From positions 1 through 62,825 of the forward strand of contig NZ_JNZO01000042.1 in assembly GCF_000717595.1 (NCBI RefSeq): DNA of 62,825 nucleotides, given 5' to 3'. The stretch comes from Streptomyces flavochromogenes. GTDB taxonomy: Bacteria; Actinomycetota; Actinomycetes; Streptomycetales; Streptomycetaceae. Shown here piece by piece: positions 8,473 through 18,479 of the stretch. Within the stretch, counting starts at the first letter, position 1. Each line of letters opens with the position of its first letter. The position numbers were made by a program, and so were the translations under genes. The notes below the pieces were generated by a model that did no database searches, was not told the DNA's origin, and was given only the letters and a program-made list of their open reading frames with translations.

Positions 8473-9143
8473 CGCTTCACCGCCAGTCGCTTGGCCGCCC
8501 AGCCGAGGAACAGGCCGGTGGGAAGGGTGAGAACGATGAACCCGAAGGCGAAGACGGCGAAGACGGCGAAGAGCGCGTCGGCCTCGTTCTCGATCATCTC
8601 CTTCATCAGGACGGCCGCCTCCGCGGCGCCGATGGCGGCCGCCACGGTGGTGTTCTTCGTGAGGGCGATGAGGACGTTGGCGAGCGGGGTCACCGCCGCG
8701 CGGAACGCCTGCGGGAGGACGACCAGGGTCAGGACCTGGATGAAGTTCAGGCCCAGCGCGCGGGCGGCCTCGGCCTGACCGGGCGGCACGGTGTTGATGC
8801 CCGAGCGCAACGCCTCGCAGACGAAGGTGCCGGTGTAGGCGATGAGTCCGAGGATCGCGAGCCGGAAGCCGATGTCCTCGGAGCGGTCCGCGCCGAGCGT
8901 GATGTTGAGCGTCTGGTCGAGGCCGAACGAGCAGGCCACGATGACGACGGTCAGCGGGGTGTTCCGGACGAGGTTCACGTATGTGGTGCCGAAGCCCCGC
9001 ATGAGGGGTACCGGGCTGACTCGCATGGCGGCGAGGGCGGTGCCCCAGATCAGGGAGCCGATCGCCGAGTAGAGGGCGAGCTTCGCCGTCACCCAGAAGG
9101 CGCCGAGCAGGTCGTACTGCCCGGAATCAAGAAAGTCGAACAC
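8469..9143 (-). CDS. gluC: glutamate ABC transporter permease GluC
   Basis: 224 residues from a GTG start, a polar amino acid permease with about five membrane segments. The coupling motif is in AEAARALGLNFIQVLTLVVLPQAFRAAV (residues roughly 125-155), which contacts the ATPase GluA. It starts 120 bases after gluB and overlaps gluD by four bases, so permease synthesis is coupled. Confidence 0.95.
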   Translation of the reverse strand: MFDFLDSGQYDLLGAFWVTAKLALYSAIGSLIWGTALAAMRVSPVPLMRGFGTTYVNLVRNTPLTVVIVACSFGLDQTLNITLGADRSEDIGFRLAILGLIAYTGTFVCEALRSGINTVPPGQAEAARALGLNFIQVLTLVVLPQAFRAAVTPLANVLIALTKNTTVAAAIGAAEAAVLMKEMIENEADALFAVFAVFAFGFIVLTLPTGLFLGWAAKRLAVKR

Positions 9144-9263
9144 GATGCCCCGCGCTCTCCCCTGGTGGTCGGTCGGTGTGGAGGCCGGTGCGTGGGCAGC
9201 GGCCGGTGCCGGTGTGACGGCCGCCGTCGAGCGGGGCGGCCGTCACGGGCCGGGCGGGGTGGT

Positions 9264-10085
9264 TCAGCCGGCGATCTTCGGCGCGGGGTCGTTCTTGTAG
9301 CCCGAGGGGCCGAAGTGCTGCTTGACGAGCTTGTCCCAGGTGCCGTCGGAGACCATCTTCTCCAGGGCCTTGTTGATCTTGCCCTTGAGCTCCGAGTCGC
9401 CCTTCTTGACGCCGATGCCGTAGTTCTCGTCGCTCATGGAGAGACCCGCGAGCTTGAACTTGCCCTGGTGCTCCTTCTGCGAGGCGTAGCCCGCGAGGAT
9501 GGAGGCGTCCGTGGTCAGGGCGTCGACACGCTTGTTCTCCAGACCGGTCAGGCACTCGGAGTAGCCGCCGAGCTGCTGGAGGTCGGCCTTCGGGGCCAGC
9601 TTCTCCTTGACGTTCTGCGCGGAGGTCGAGCCGGAGACCGAGCAGAGCTTCTTGGAGTTGAGGTCCTCGACCTTGGTGATCGAGGAGTCGTCGGCGCGCA
9701 CCAGCAGGTCCTGGTGGGTCACGAAGTACGGGCCGGCGAAGTCGACCTCCTTGAGGCGCTTCTCGTTGATCGAGTAGCTGGCGACGACGAACTTCACGTC
9801 ACCGTTCTTGATCAGGTTCTCGCGCTCGGCGCTCGGCGCCTGCTTCCAGTTGATCTTGTCCTCGGCGAAGCCGAGCTCCTTGGCGACGTACTTGGCGACG
9901 TCGACGTCGAAGCCGGCGTACGTGCCGTCCGGGGTCTTCAGGCCCAGGCCGGGCTGGTCGAACTTGATGCCGACGGTGATCTTGTCACCGTTGCTGCCCG
10001 AGTCGGAGCCGCTGCCACAGGCGGTGGCGGTCAGCGCGAGGACGACGGCGGCCGCGGCGGCGGCAGGGGTGCGACGAAGCTTCAT
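9264..10085 (-). CDS. gluB: glutamate-binding lipoprotein GluB
   Basis: 273 residues. The N-terminus is a lipoprotein signal (MKLRRTPAAAAAAVVLAL..TATACGSGSDSG), with acylated Cys at residue 23; the -3 position is Ala rather than Leu. The mature part is a type 2 periplasmic-binding fold (IKFDQPGLGLKTPDG, YAGFDVDVAKYVAKELG) typical of glutamate/glutamine/aspartate receptors. Anchored outside the membrane, it delivers glutamate to GluC-GluD. Confidence 0.95.
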   Translation of the reverse strand: MKLRRTPAAAAAAVVLALTATACGSGSDSGSNGDKITVGIKFDQPGLGLKTPDGTYAGFDVDVAKYVAKELGFAEDKINWKQAPSAERENLIKNGDVKFVVASYSINEKRLKEVDFAGPYFVTHQDLLVRADDSSITKVEDLNSKKLCSVSGSTSAQNVKEKLAPKADLQQLGGYSECLTGLENKRVDALTTDASILAGYASQKEHQGKFKLAGLSMSDENYGIGVKKGDSELKGKINKALEKMVSDGTWDKLVKQHFGPSGYKNDPAPKIAG

Positions 10086-10139
10086 CGAGGAATGTCCCTT
10101 GGTCTAGAAGTGAGTTGGGAAGAATAGGCCCGAACTCGC

Positions 10140-10925
<786 letters not shown>

Positions 10926-10957
10926 CGGCCTTGCTCCGTCCTCCTCGGTTGGGGAGG

Positions 10958-10993
10958 ACACTAGAGACCCGATGTGACGACCGTCATCACATC
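10958..10993 (-). promoter_or_regulatory. gluA promoter with nested dyad
   Basis: On the minus strand a -10 of TAGTGT (10963-10958) lies 32 bases before gluA. In the -35 region sits a nested inverted repeat: GATGTGA (10971-10977) with TCACATC (10987-10993), and TGACG (10975-10979) with CGTCA (10982-10986). This is a good candidate operator for the response regulator encoded divergently (GluR). The remaining 200 bases up to gluR hold no gene. Confidence 0.55.
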
Positions 10994-11198
10994 TGAGCGG
11001 AAATTGAGGATAACGATCCGGCCGCAACCGGACACAGTGTGTGAAGGGGACACCCCAGGCCGTACCGGCTGCATAACGGAAACGCCGCCGTCACAGGGGG
11101 ACACTTGACTGTGACACCGATGATCGGCGTTCATGCCTTGGTACCACCTGGTACACAGGGAGCCGGTAGCCCGGACCGCGACCACGGAGGAGGTACGT

Positions 11199-11912
11199 AT
11201 GCGACTGCTGCTCGTCGAGGACGACGATCATGTCGCCGCCGCCCTCTCCGCGATCCTCGCGAAGCACGGCTTCACGGTGACCCACGCCCGCAACGGCGAG
11301 GAGGCGCTCCAGGCCGTGCTGCCCACGGCGCAGGGCGAGCGCCCCTCGTACGGGGTGATCCTGCTGGACCTCGGTCTGCCCGACCAGGACGGCTACCAGG
11401 TCTGCGGCCGCATCCGGAAGCTCACCACCACCCCGGTGATCATGGTGACCGCGCGCGGCGACGTACGCTCCCGGATCCACGGGCTCAACCTCGGCGCCGA
11501 CGACTACGTCGTCAAGCCCTACGACCCCGGTGAGCTCCTCGCCCGCATCCACGCCGTCAGCCGGCGCAACGCGGGCGCGGAGGAGACGGCGGGCGGCGGC
11601 GCGGCAGCCGACGGGACCCAGCTGCGGCTCGGCTCCGTCACCATCGAGCTGCCCACCCGCCGGGTCAGCGTCGACGGCGAGAGCGTGCCCCTCACCCGCA
11701 AGGAGTTCGACCTGCTCGCCCTCCTCGCGCAGCGCCCCGGAGTCGTCTTCCGCCGCGAACAGATCATCAGCGAGGTCTGGCGCACCAGTTGGGAGGGGAC
11801 CGGCCGCACCCTGGAGGTGCACGTCGCCTCCCTGCGCTCCAAGCTCCGGATGCCCGCCCTGATCGAGACCGTGCGGGGCGTCGGCTACCGCCTGGTCGCC
11901 CCCGCCGCCTAA
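11199..11912 (+). CDS. gluR: OmpR-type response regulator GluR
   Basis: 237 residues from ATG 11199, preceded by GGAGGAGG. The receiver domain (residues 1-120) has the acidic pocket VEDDD, phospho-acceptor Asp57 in LLDLGLPD, and the conserved Thr/Lys in MVTARGD and YVVKPYDP. A winged helix (TRKEFDLLALLAQRPGVVF ... HVASLRSKLR..ETVRGVGYRL) follows. In S. coelicolor the pair in this position is GluR-GluK, which senses glutamate and controls gluABCD; gene order here is the same. The gluK GTG follows after 18 bases. Confidence 0.9.
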   Translation: MRLLLVEDDDHVAAALSAILAKHGFTVTHARNGEEALQAVLPTAQGERPSYGVILLDLGLPDQDGYQVCGRIRKLTTTPVIMVTARGDVRSRIHGLNLGADDYVVKPYDPGELLARIHAVSRRNAGAEETAGGGAAADGTQLRLGSVTIELPTRRVSVDGESVPLTRKEFDLLALLAQRPGVVFRREQIISEVWRTSWEGTGRTLEVHVASLRSKLRMPALIETVRGVGYRLVAPAA

Positions 11913-11930
11913 CCGCCGGACGGCCCCTCC

Positions 11931-13364
11931 GTGCGCACCCGCCTCCTTCCGCTGCTCATCGTGCTGATGGCCGGCGTCCTGCTCGCCCTCGGCTTCCCGC
12001 TCGCCGCCAGCCTCGCCGCCTCCGAGCAGCAGCGCGTCGTCGTCGACCGGCTCGACGACGCCGCGCGGTTCGCGGCGCTCGCCCAGTTCGTCAGCCCGAC
12101 CAGCCCCGGGACCGACGAGCGGCGCACCACCCTCGGCGGCGAACTCGCCAGCTACCACGACGTGTACGGCATTCGGGCCGGCATCTTCTACCGCAACAAC
12201 CTGCCCATGGCCGCCGCCCCCGAGGACTGGGTCGTCCCGTACGAGGGGGAGGGCCGCCGCGCCTTCAACGAGTCGCTGCTCGGCCGCCGCAGCCACGACC
12301 CGCCCCAGGTGTGGCCCTGGCAGGCCCACGCCCGGCTCATCATCGCCTCCCCGGTCGTCCGCGACGGCGACGTCGTCGCGGTCGTCGTCACCGACTCGCC
12401 CACCGGACAGCTCCGGCTCCGCATCCTGCGCGGCTGGCTGATGATCTTCGCGGGCGAGTCGCTCGCCATGCTGGTCGCCGTCGGCGCCGCCTTCCGGCTC
12501 ACCGGCTGGGTCCTGCGGCCCGTCCGCGTCCTCGACTCCGTCACCCACGACATCGCCACCGGCCGGATGAACTCCCGCGTCGCCGCCACCGGCGGACCGC
12601 CCGAACTCCGGCGCCTCGCGCTCTCGTTCAACGAGATGGCCGACAACGTCGAGGAGGCCCTCGAACAGCAGCGGGCGTTCGTCGCCGACGCCTCCCACCA
12701 GCTGCGCAACCCGCTGGCCGCGCTGCTCCTGCGGATCGAGCTGCTCGCCATGGAGCTGCCCGAGGGGAACGAGGAGATCGCCTCCGTACGGACCGAGGGC
12801 AAGCGCCTCTCGCAGGTCCTCGACGACCTCCTCGACCTGGCACTCGCCGAGCACGCCGCGGCCGAGCTGCGGCTCACCGACGTCGGGGCGCTCACCGCCG
12901 AGCGGGTCGCGTCCTGGCGGCCGGTCGCCGACGAGAAGGGCGTCGCGCTGACCGGGGAGTGCGGGCCGGTCACGGCCTGGGCCGACTCGGTGGCGCTCTC
13001 CAGCGCGCTCGACGCGGTGATCGACAACGCCCTGAAGTTCACCCCGGCCGGGGACGAGGTCACCGTCGACGTCACGGCCCCGCCCGGCGGGGACAGCGTC
13101 GCCGTCGTCGTCGCCGACCACGGGCCCGGCCTCACGGACGAGGAGCTGGGACGGATCGGCGACCGCTTCTGGCGCTCGGGCCGACACCAGAACATCAAGG
13201 GCTCCGGCCTCGGTCTGTCGATCGCCCGCGTCCTGCTGACGTCGGGCGGCGGCGGCATCGCCTTCGCGCCGAACGAGCCTCACGGGTTGCGGGTGACGGT
13301 CACCGTGCCCCGGAACGCCCCGGTGGCACAGCCGGGGAAGGCCTGGACGCCGGGGGAACGGTAG
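11931..13364 (+). CDS. gluK: sensor histidine kinase GluK
   Basis: 477 residues from GTG 11931. A first membrane helix (LLPLLIVLMAGVLLALGFPLA), an extracellular sensor of about 140 residues, and a second helix (GWLMIFAGESLAMLVAVGAAF) lead into HAMP, the H-box FVADASHQLRNPLAAL, and an ATPase domain with N-box VIDNALKFTP, G1 DHGPGLTDEE and G2 GSGLGLSIAR. It phosphorylates GluR. The extracellular loop is the likely glutamate-sensing part. Confidence 0.9.
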   Translation: MRTRLLPLLIVLMAGVLLALGFPLAASLAASEQQRVVVDRLDDAARFAALAQFVSPTSPGTDERRTTLGGELASYHDVYGIRAGIFYRNNLPMAAAPEDWVVPYEGEGRRAFNESLLGRRSHDPPQVWPWQAHARLIIASPVVRDGDVVAVVVTDSPTGQLRLRILRGWLMIFAGESLAMLVAVGAAFRLTGWVLRPVRVLDSVTHDIATGRMNSRVAATGGPPELRRLALSFNEMADNVEEALEQQRAFVADASHQLRNPLAALLLRIELLAMELPEGNEEIASVRTEGKRLSQVLDDLLDLALAEHAAAELRLTDVGALTAERVASWRPVADEKGVALTGECGPVTAWADSVALSSALDAVIDNALKFTPAGDEVTVDVTAPPGGDSVAVVVADHGPGLTDEELGRIGDRFWRSGRHQNIKGSGLGLSIARVLLTSGGGGIAFAPNEPHGLRVTVTVPRNAPVAQPGKAWTPGER

Positions 13365-13532
13365 GACGCTGCGGGGCCGGCAGTGCGGTGGGGCGGTGGG
13401 CGCCGGCAGGGTGGTGGAGCGCGGTCGGGCGGGGCGGCCAGGGCCGGGAGACGGCCTCCGAGCGGCTCAGGGAGCCCAGGCCTCAGGGACGGAAGAGCTC
13501 AGGGAACTCAGGGAGCTCACGAACCAGGGAGC

Positions 13533-14531
13533 TCAGGGCTTGACCGAGCGGTAGTAGCGGCGTGCGCCCTCGTGGAGCGCCAGGGGCTCGGTGTAGACGG
13601 CTGTCCGCAGGTCCACCAGCTGGGCCGGATGGACCAGGCGGCCGATCCGGTCCCGGCTCCCGATCACCGTACGCGTGAAGCCCTCGACCAGGTCGTCGTC
13701 GGCCTCCTCGGTCGTGACCAGCAGGTTCGCCACCGCGAGGGTCTCTATCGGCAGGCCGTCCTGCGCCTTGGCGTACGCGTCGGCCGGGATCACCGCCGAC
13801 CGGTAGTGACGGGTCGAGTCGCCGACGTCGTGGAGCCGGTCGACCAGCGCCGCGTCGAGCGGCAGCAGCCGTACCTCGAAGCGCTCGGACAGCGTCTGCA
13901 CCGGCTGGGTGGGCAGGCCGCCCGACCAGAAGAAGGCGTCGAGCTCGCCCCGCTCAAGGAGGCCGGGCATGGTGTCGATGCCCGCCGGGACCGGCACGAT
14001 GTCCCGGTCCGGGGTGAGGCCCGCGGCCGCGAGGACCCGGTCGGCGATCAGCCGTACGCCGGACCTGTCCTGGCCGACGCCGACCCGGAGGTTGCGCAGG
14101 TCCTGCACCGTCCGCAGCGGGGAGCCCTTGCGCACCACGATCTGCACGTAGTCGTCGTAGAGCCGGGCGCAGCCGCGCAGCCGCTCCCAGCCGGGCCTGC
14201 GCTCCCGCAGGTACTGGGCGACCGCGTCCGCCGTCGCGACGGTGAAGTCGGCCTCGCCGGTGGCCACCCGCTGCACGTTCTGCTGGGAGCCCTCGCTCTC
14301 CTTCAGCGTTATCGACACCTCGGGAAGGTCCTGCGAGAGGTCCTGCTTGAGGAGGTCTCCGTACCGCTGGTAGACGCCGGTGGCGACTCCGGTACTGAAG
14401 GTGACCGAGCCGCTGGGAGTGGGGGAACCGAAGGGCATCAGCCACCACGCCAGCACCCCGCACACCGCGAGAAGCGCGGTCGCGCCCGCCAGGACACGGC
14501 GGCGGGCGGCACGGGAGAGGGAGGCGAACAT
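13533..14531 (-). CDS. TAXI-family solute-binding protein, orphan
   Basis: 332 residues. One N-terminal membrane helix (VLAGATALLAVCGVLAWWLM) anchors an extracytoplasmic TAXI/TRAP-type binding domain: GSVTFSTGVATGVYQRYGDLL, VATGEADFTVATADAVAQYL, DDYVQIVVRKGSPLRTVQDLRNLRVGVG. TAXI proteins normally deliver solute to a fused TRAP permease, but none is encoded nearby. It converges with gluK, so a link to glutamate sensing is possible but only suggested by position. Confidence 0.85.
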   Translation of the reverse strand: MFASLSRAARRRVLAGATALLAVCGVLAWWLMPFGSPTPSGSVTFSTGVATGVYQRYGDLLKQDLSQDLPEVSITLKESEGSQQNVQRVATGEADFTVATADAVAQYLRERRPGWERLRGCARLYDDYVQIVVRKGSPLRTVQDLRNLRVGVGQDRSGVRLIADRVLAAAGLTPDRDIVPVPAGIDTMPGLLERGELDAFFWSGGLPTQPVQTLSERFEVRLLPLDAALVDRLHDVGDSTRHYRSAVIPADAYAKAQDGLPIETLAVANLLVTTEEADDDLVEGFTRTVIGSRDRIGRLVHPAQLVDLRTAVYTEPLALHEGARRYYRSVKP

Positions 14532-14792
14532 GCTCGGGATCCTGCCAGGCCGCAGGTGTGTCTGGCCAGGTTCGATCGCGTGAGGTCGCCGGGCCGGGCG
14601 CAGTGCCGGGGCCGGGGGTCGCCCCGGGCGGGGACCGTGGCGCCCCGGCGCGAGGCCGGCGGAGGCCGGCGAGGGGCGGGTGCGCCGCCGGGGCGCCCGG
14701 TACGGAGCCCGGGAGGACGGTGTGAGGCGGGTACGTGGCCCCGGGGGAGGACCGCGCCGGGCGGGTGTCCGGCCGGAGCGCGGGAGGCGTGA

Positions 14793-14826
14793 GGCCGCGC
14801 GGGCCCGGCGAGGGGGCCGCGCGGCC
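14793..14826. terminator. hairpin in the TAXI/RCC1 intergenic region
   Basis: GGCCGCGCGG (14793-14802) pairs perfectly with CCGCGCGGCC (14817-14826) across a 14-base loop, just past the last RCC1 gene (stop at 14852, minus strand). The remainder of 14532-14851 is G+C-rich with no gene that I can support. Confidence 0.6.
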
Positions 14827-14851
14827 GTGCCGGGTCGGTGGGCGAACCGGC

Positions 14852-16042
14852 TCAGTAGGCGAACGCGGATTTGCCCGTCACGGTCGTGGCGACGTGAGTG
14901 ATGCCACTGCCCGGCGGCAGCGCCGTCACCGTCGAGGTCCCGGTCGTCCCGGTCGTGGAGCCGTCGCCGAGCTGGGCGGCCGCGTTGGCACCCCAGCCGA
15001 TCACCGAGCCGTCGTCCAGCGCGGCCACCGTGAAGTCGGCGCCGCCCGCGATGCTCTGGACACCCCTGAGGGCGTCCAGGACGACCGGGGTGGTGCGGTT
15101 GGCGTTGGTGCCGTCCCCGAGCTGCCGGTCGGTGTTCTTGCCCCAGCCGGCCAGGCTGCCGTCGTCGAGGACGGCGAAGCCGGACGCGGAGGTGGCGAAG
15201 ATCCTGGCCACGGCGTCGAGGTAGGCCACGTCCACCGGCTTGTTGCTGTCGGCGGTGGCGTCGTTCCCGAGCTGGCCCTCCGCGCCCTTGCCCCAGGCCT
15301 TGACGGTGCCGTCGGCGGTGAGCGCGAGGACGTGGTCGCAGCCCACGGCGACGGATTCGACGTCGACGAGCTCGGGGACCTTCTGCGGGGTCTCGCGGGT
15401 CGTGTTGTTGCCCGTGCCCAGGCGCCCGTTGTCGCCCTTGCCCCAGGTCCAGACCGTGCCGTCCTGGCGCAGCGCGACGCTGAAGTCGCAGCCGGCACCG
15501 ACGTCCTTGACCCTGTCCAGGCTCTGTACGGGGATCGGGGTCTTGTAGGGGTTGGTGGTGTCCTGCCCGGTGCCGAGCTGCTTGGAGGCATTGCTGCCCC
15601 AGGCGAGGACCCGGCCGCCCTTGACCGCGAGGACGTGGTTGAGGCCGGAGGAGACCTCGCTCACCCCGGAGAGACCCGCGACGGTGGCGGGGAAGCTCTG
15701 GGCGGTCGTGGTGCCGTTGCCGAGCTGACCGGTGGTGTTGGCGCCCCAGCTCTTGACGGTGCCGTCCTTGAGGAGGGCGACGGCGAAGGGGTTGGCGGCC
15801 GCGGCGGCGCCGCCACCGCCTCCGGAGAGCTCGCGGACGTCGTCGCGGGTGATGCCGATGACGGCGGCGGGGGTCTGCTGGACGAGGACGCTGCCGTTGC
15901 CGAGCTGGCCCTGGGCGTTCTCGCCCCAGGCGCGGACCCAGGGGTCGGTGCCGGCGGCGGCGTGGGCGGAGAGGGAGGGGGCGGCGAGGGCGGTGGCCGC
16001 CGTGACGGCGGCGAGCAGGGTGATGCGCTTGCTGTGGTGCAT
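14852..16042 (-). CDS. secreted RCC1-repeat propeller protein, third of operon
   Basis: 396 residues. A Sec signal peptide (KRITLLAAVTAATALAAPSLSAHA, cut after AHA) is followed by about seven RCC1 repeats, each with the pattern VxSWGxNxxGQLGxGT. RCC1 repeats form a seven-bladed beta propeller used for protein binding; bacterial secreted members have no known target. It ends in FAY, and the three neighbouring paralogues share an aromatic-Ala-Tyr C-terminus. It lies 24 bases after the second gene, so it is the last gene of the tandem operon. Confidence 0.9.
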   Translation of the reverse strand: MHHSKRITLLAAVTAATALAAPSLSAHAAAGTDPWVRAWGENAQGQLGNGSVLVQQTPAAVIGITRDDVRELSGGGGGAAAAANPFAVALLKDGTVKSWGANTTGQLGNGTTTAQSFPATVAGLSGVSEVSSGLNHVLAVKGGRVLAWGSNASKQLGTGQDTTNPYKTPIPVQSLDRVKDVGAGCDFSVALRQDGTVWTWGKGDNGRLGTGNNTTRETPQKVPELVDVESVAVGCDHVLALTADGTVKAWGKGAEGQLGNDATADSNKPVDVAYLDAVARIFATSASGFAVLDDGSLAGWGKNTDRQLGDGTNANRTTPVVLDALRGVQSIAGGADFTVAALDDGSVIGWGANAAAQLGDGSTTGTTGTSTVTALPPGSGITHVATTVTGKSAFAY

Positions 16043-16066
16043 GGGGACCTTTCGGGATCTTCCGGG

Positions 16067-17236
16067 TCAGTAGGCGTAGCTCGACTTGCCGACGGTGGGC
16101 GTCGAGACGCGGGTCGCGCCGCTGCCGGCGGGCAGTGCGGCGACCGGGATGGGGGAGTCGGTGGTGGTGGAGTCGCCGAGCTGGCCGGACGCGTTCTCGC
16201 CCCAGGCGAGGACGGAGCCGTCGGAGCGGACGGCGACGGTGTGCCGCCAGCCACCGGCCATATCGGTGACCTCGTCCAGACCGGGTACGGGGACCGGGGT
16301 GGTGCGGGCGACGGTGGAGCCGTCACCGAGCTGGCCGAAGCCGTTCCAGCCCCAGGCGCGGACCGAGCCGTCGTCGAGCACGGCGAAGCTGTGGTAACCG
16401 CAGGCGAAGACCTGGGTCACCCCGCTGAGATGGCGCACCTCGACCGGTGAGGGCCCGGGCTCCATGCCGTCGTTGCCGAGCTGGCCGTTGACGTTGTAGC
16501 CCCAGGCCCGCACGGTGCCGTCGGCGAGCCGGGCGAGCGTGTGGTGGCAGCCGGCCGAGATCCCGACGACGTCCGTGAGGCCGGGGACCCGCTGAGGGGT
16601 GTTCCGGTCGGTGGTGTCGCCGAGACCGAGCTGGCCGTGGTGGGAGCGGCCCCAGGTCCAGACGGTGCCGTCCTCCCGGAGGGCGACGGCGTGGTGGCAG
16701 CCGGCGCTGATGTCCTTCACCTTGTTCAGGCTCTGGACCCGCACCGGGCGGGTGGCCGACACCGTGCCGCCGTCGCCGAGCTGTCCGTAGGTGTTGTCGC
16801 CCCAGGAGAGGAGCCGCCCGCCGCGGACGGCGTAGGCGGCGTGGAAGCCGGCGGCGACCTCGGTGACTCCGGAGAGTCCGGCCACGGTGGCAGGGAACGG
16901 TCGGCTCGCGAGGGTGCCGTCGCCGAGCTGGCCCGTGAGGTTCCCGCCCCAGGACTGGACCGTGCCGTCGGTGAGGAGCGCAACGGCGAAGGCGTTGTTG
17001 GCGTTGCCTCCGCCACCGGACAGCTCACGCACGGAGGCGCGGGCGAGTCCCTGGACGCTCCCGGGGGTCTGCTGGTCGGCCGTGGTGCCGTTGCCGAGCT
17101 GGCCGCCGTGGTTCGCGCCCCAGGCCCGTACCCACGGGTCGCGGGGTTCGGCGGCGACGGCGGTTTCGGCGCGGGGCACGATGAGTGCCGCGAGGGCGAG
17201 GAGCGCGGGGACACCGCGCACGTACACGTACGTCAT
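16067..17236 (-). CDS. secreted RCC1-repeat propeller protein, second of operon
   Basis: 389 residues. The signal peptide (VPALLALAALIVPRAETAVAA) precedes DPWVRAWGANHGGQLGNGTTADQQTPG and six more RCC1 repeats. Except for a few loops it closely resembles its downstream neighbour, including the unusual repeat with LSGGGGNANNAFAVALL, and it ends SSYAY. It starts 16 bases after the upstream paralogue. The high similarity points to recent tandem duplication. Confidence 0.9.
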   Translation of the reverse strand: MTYVYVRGVPALLALAALIVPRAETAVAAEPRDPWVRAWGANHGGQLGNGTTADQQTPGSVQGLARASVRELSGGGGNANNAFAVALLTDGTVQSWGGNLTGQLGDGTLASRPFPATVAGLSGVTEVAAGFHAAYAVRGGRLLSWGDNTYGQLGDGGTVSATRPVRVQSLNKVKDISAGCHHAVALREDGTVWTWGRSHHGQLGLGDTTDRNTPQRVPGLTDVVGISAGCHHTLARLADGTVRAWGYNVNGQLGNDGMEPGPSPVEVRHLSGVTQVFACGYHSFAVLDDGSVRAWGWNGFGQLGDGSTVARTTPVPVPGLDEVTDMAGGWRHTVAVRSDGSVLAWGENASGQLGDSTTTDSPIPVAALPAGSGATRVSTPTVGKSSYAY

Positions 17237-17252
17237 GGGAGCTCGCCCCCGA

Positions 17253-18479
17253 TCAGTACGCGTACGTCGTGTTGCCGCCCAGGGAGACGGCCACCGCCTT
17301 GATCGCCGAGCCCTCGTTGAGGATCTTCACCGACTCGTACCGCGAGACCGTCGTGCCGTTGCCGAGCTGGCCCTCGCCGTTGTGGCCCCAGGTGAAGACG
17401 TCGTCCGCGGTGACCGCGACGCCGTGCCGGGCGCCGGCCGCGAGGTGCTGGACGCCTTCCAGGCGCGGGATCTCGACGGGGGCGGTGCGGTTGGTGCGGG
17501 AGACGTTGGCGTCGAAGGCCTCGTCGGCCTCCAGGAGCTGGCCGTACTGGTTGTTGCCCCAGCCCCAGACGTGGCTGTCGCTCGTCTTCACGTAGTTGTG
17601 GTGGGCGCCCGCCTCGATGTCCGATACGCCCTCGACCCAGTCGACGTCGACGGGGACGGTGGAGGACTGGGTGGAGGAGTTGCCGAGCTGTCCGTAGAGG
17701 TTGTAGCCCCAGGACTTGACCGTGTCGTCGGCGGTCAGGGCGAGGGCGTGGTGGCAGCCCGCGTCGATCTCGACGATGTTCTCCAGGCCCAGGACCTGCC
17801 GGGGTACGGCGCTGGTGGCGCGGTTGCCGGTGCCGAGCTGGCCGTGGATGCCGCGGCCCCAGGCGTACACCTTGCCGTTCTCCAGGAGGGCGAGGCTGAA
17901 GTCGCAGCCCGCCGAGATCTGCTTGACCTTGGGCATGCCCTGGACGCGGTCGGGGACGGTACGGCTGTCACCGGTGCGGTTGTTGCCGAGCTGGCCGTAG
18001 GAGTTGTCCCCCCAGGAGTAGACCTGGCCGGAGGTGTTGAGGGCGAGCCCGTGCCGCCCGCCCGCCGCGATGTCCTTGATGCTGTCGAGGCGGGGGACGG
18101 TGGTGGGCACGGTCTGGTTGGCGTTGCCGCCGTTGCCGAGCTGGCCCGAGGAGTTGTGGCCCCAGGACTTGACCGTCTTGTCGGTCCGGGCGAGGACGAA
18201 GGAGTCGGACGAGGAGGTGCCGCCCGCCGAGAGCTGGTCGACGTCGCCGCGGAAGAGGCTGGTGACCGAGGCCGGGCTGAGGCTGTCGGCGAGGGTGCCG
18301 TTGCCGAGCTGGCCGGTGCGGCCGGCGCCCCAGCTCAGAACGGTCGGATTTCCCTCGTTGGCGGTCGCCACCGGGGCGAAGGCGGGGACGGCGGTCAGGG
18401 CGGCGGCCGTGAGGACGGCGGCGGCGAACGGCCGGGGACGCAGTCTCGGGCGCGGGAGTACGGGTCGTGAACGGGACAT
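17253..18479 (-). CDS. secreted RCC1-repeat propeller protein, first of operon
   Basis: 408 residues from ATG 18479, which has GGAG 9 bases upstream; an ATG nine codons earlier lacks one. The long Arg/Pro-rich N-terminus, a hydrophobic core (AAAVLTAAALTAVPAFAPVATA) and a cut near VATA|NEG make a Sec or possibly Tat-independent signal peptide. Seven RCC1 repeats follow (SWGHNSSGQLGNGGNANQT and similar). It is the most diverged of the three, and ends TTYAY. Confidence 0.88.
   Translation of the reverse strand: MSRSRPVLPRPRLRPRPFAAAVLTAAALTAVPAFAPVATANEGNPTVLSWGAGRTGQLGNGTLADSLSPASVTSLFRGDVDQLSAGGTSSSDSFVLARTDKTVKSWGHNSSGQLGNGGNANQTVPTTVPRLDSIKDIAAGGRHGLALNTSGQVYSWGDNSYGQLGNNRTGDSRTVPDRVQGMPKVKQISAGCDFSLALLENGKVYAWGRGIHGQLGTGNRATSAVPRQVLGLENIVEIDAGCHHALALTADDTVKSWGYNLYGQLGNSSTQSSTVPVDVDWVEGVSDIEAGAHHNYVKTSDSHVWGWGNNQYGQLLEADEAFDANVSRTNRTAPVEIPRLEGVQHLAAGARHGVAVTADDVFTWGHNGEGQLGNGTTVSRYESVKILNEGSAIKAVAVSLGGNTTYAY

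Noticed and set aside
11091..13283. 730-codon open frame antisense to gluR-gluK
   Set aside because: It mirrors the third-position G/C of the plus-strand genes and has no recognisable domain; typical high-G+C shadow.
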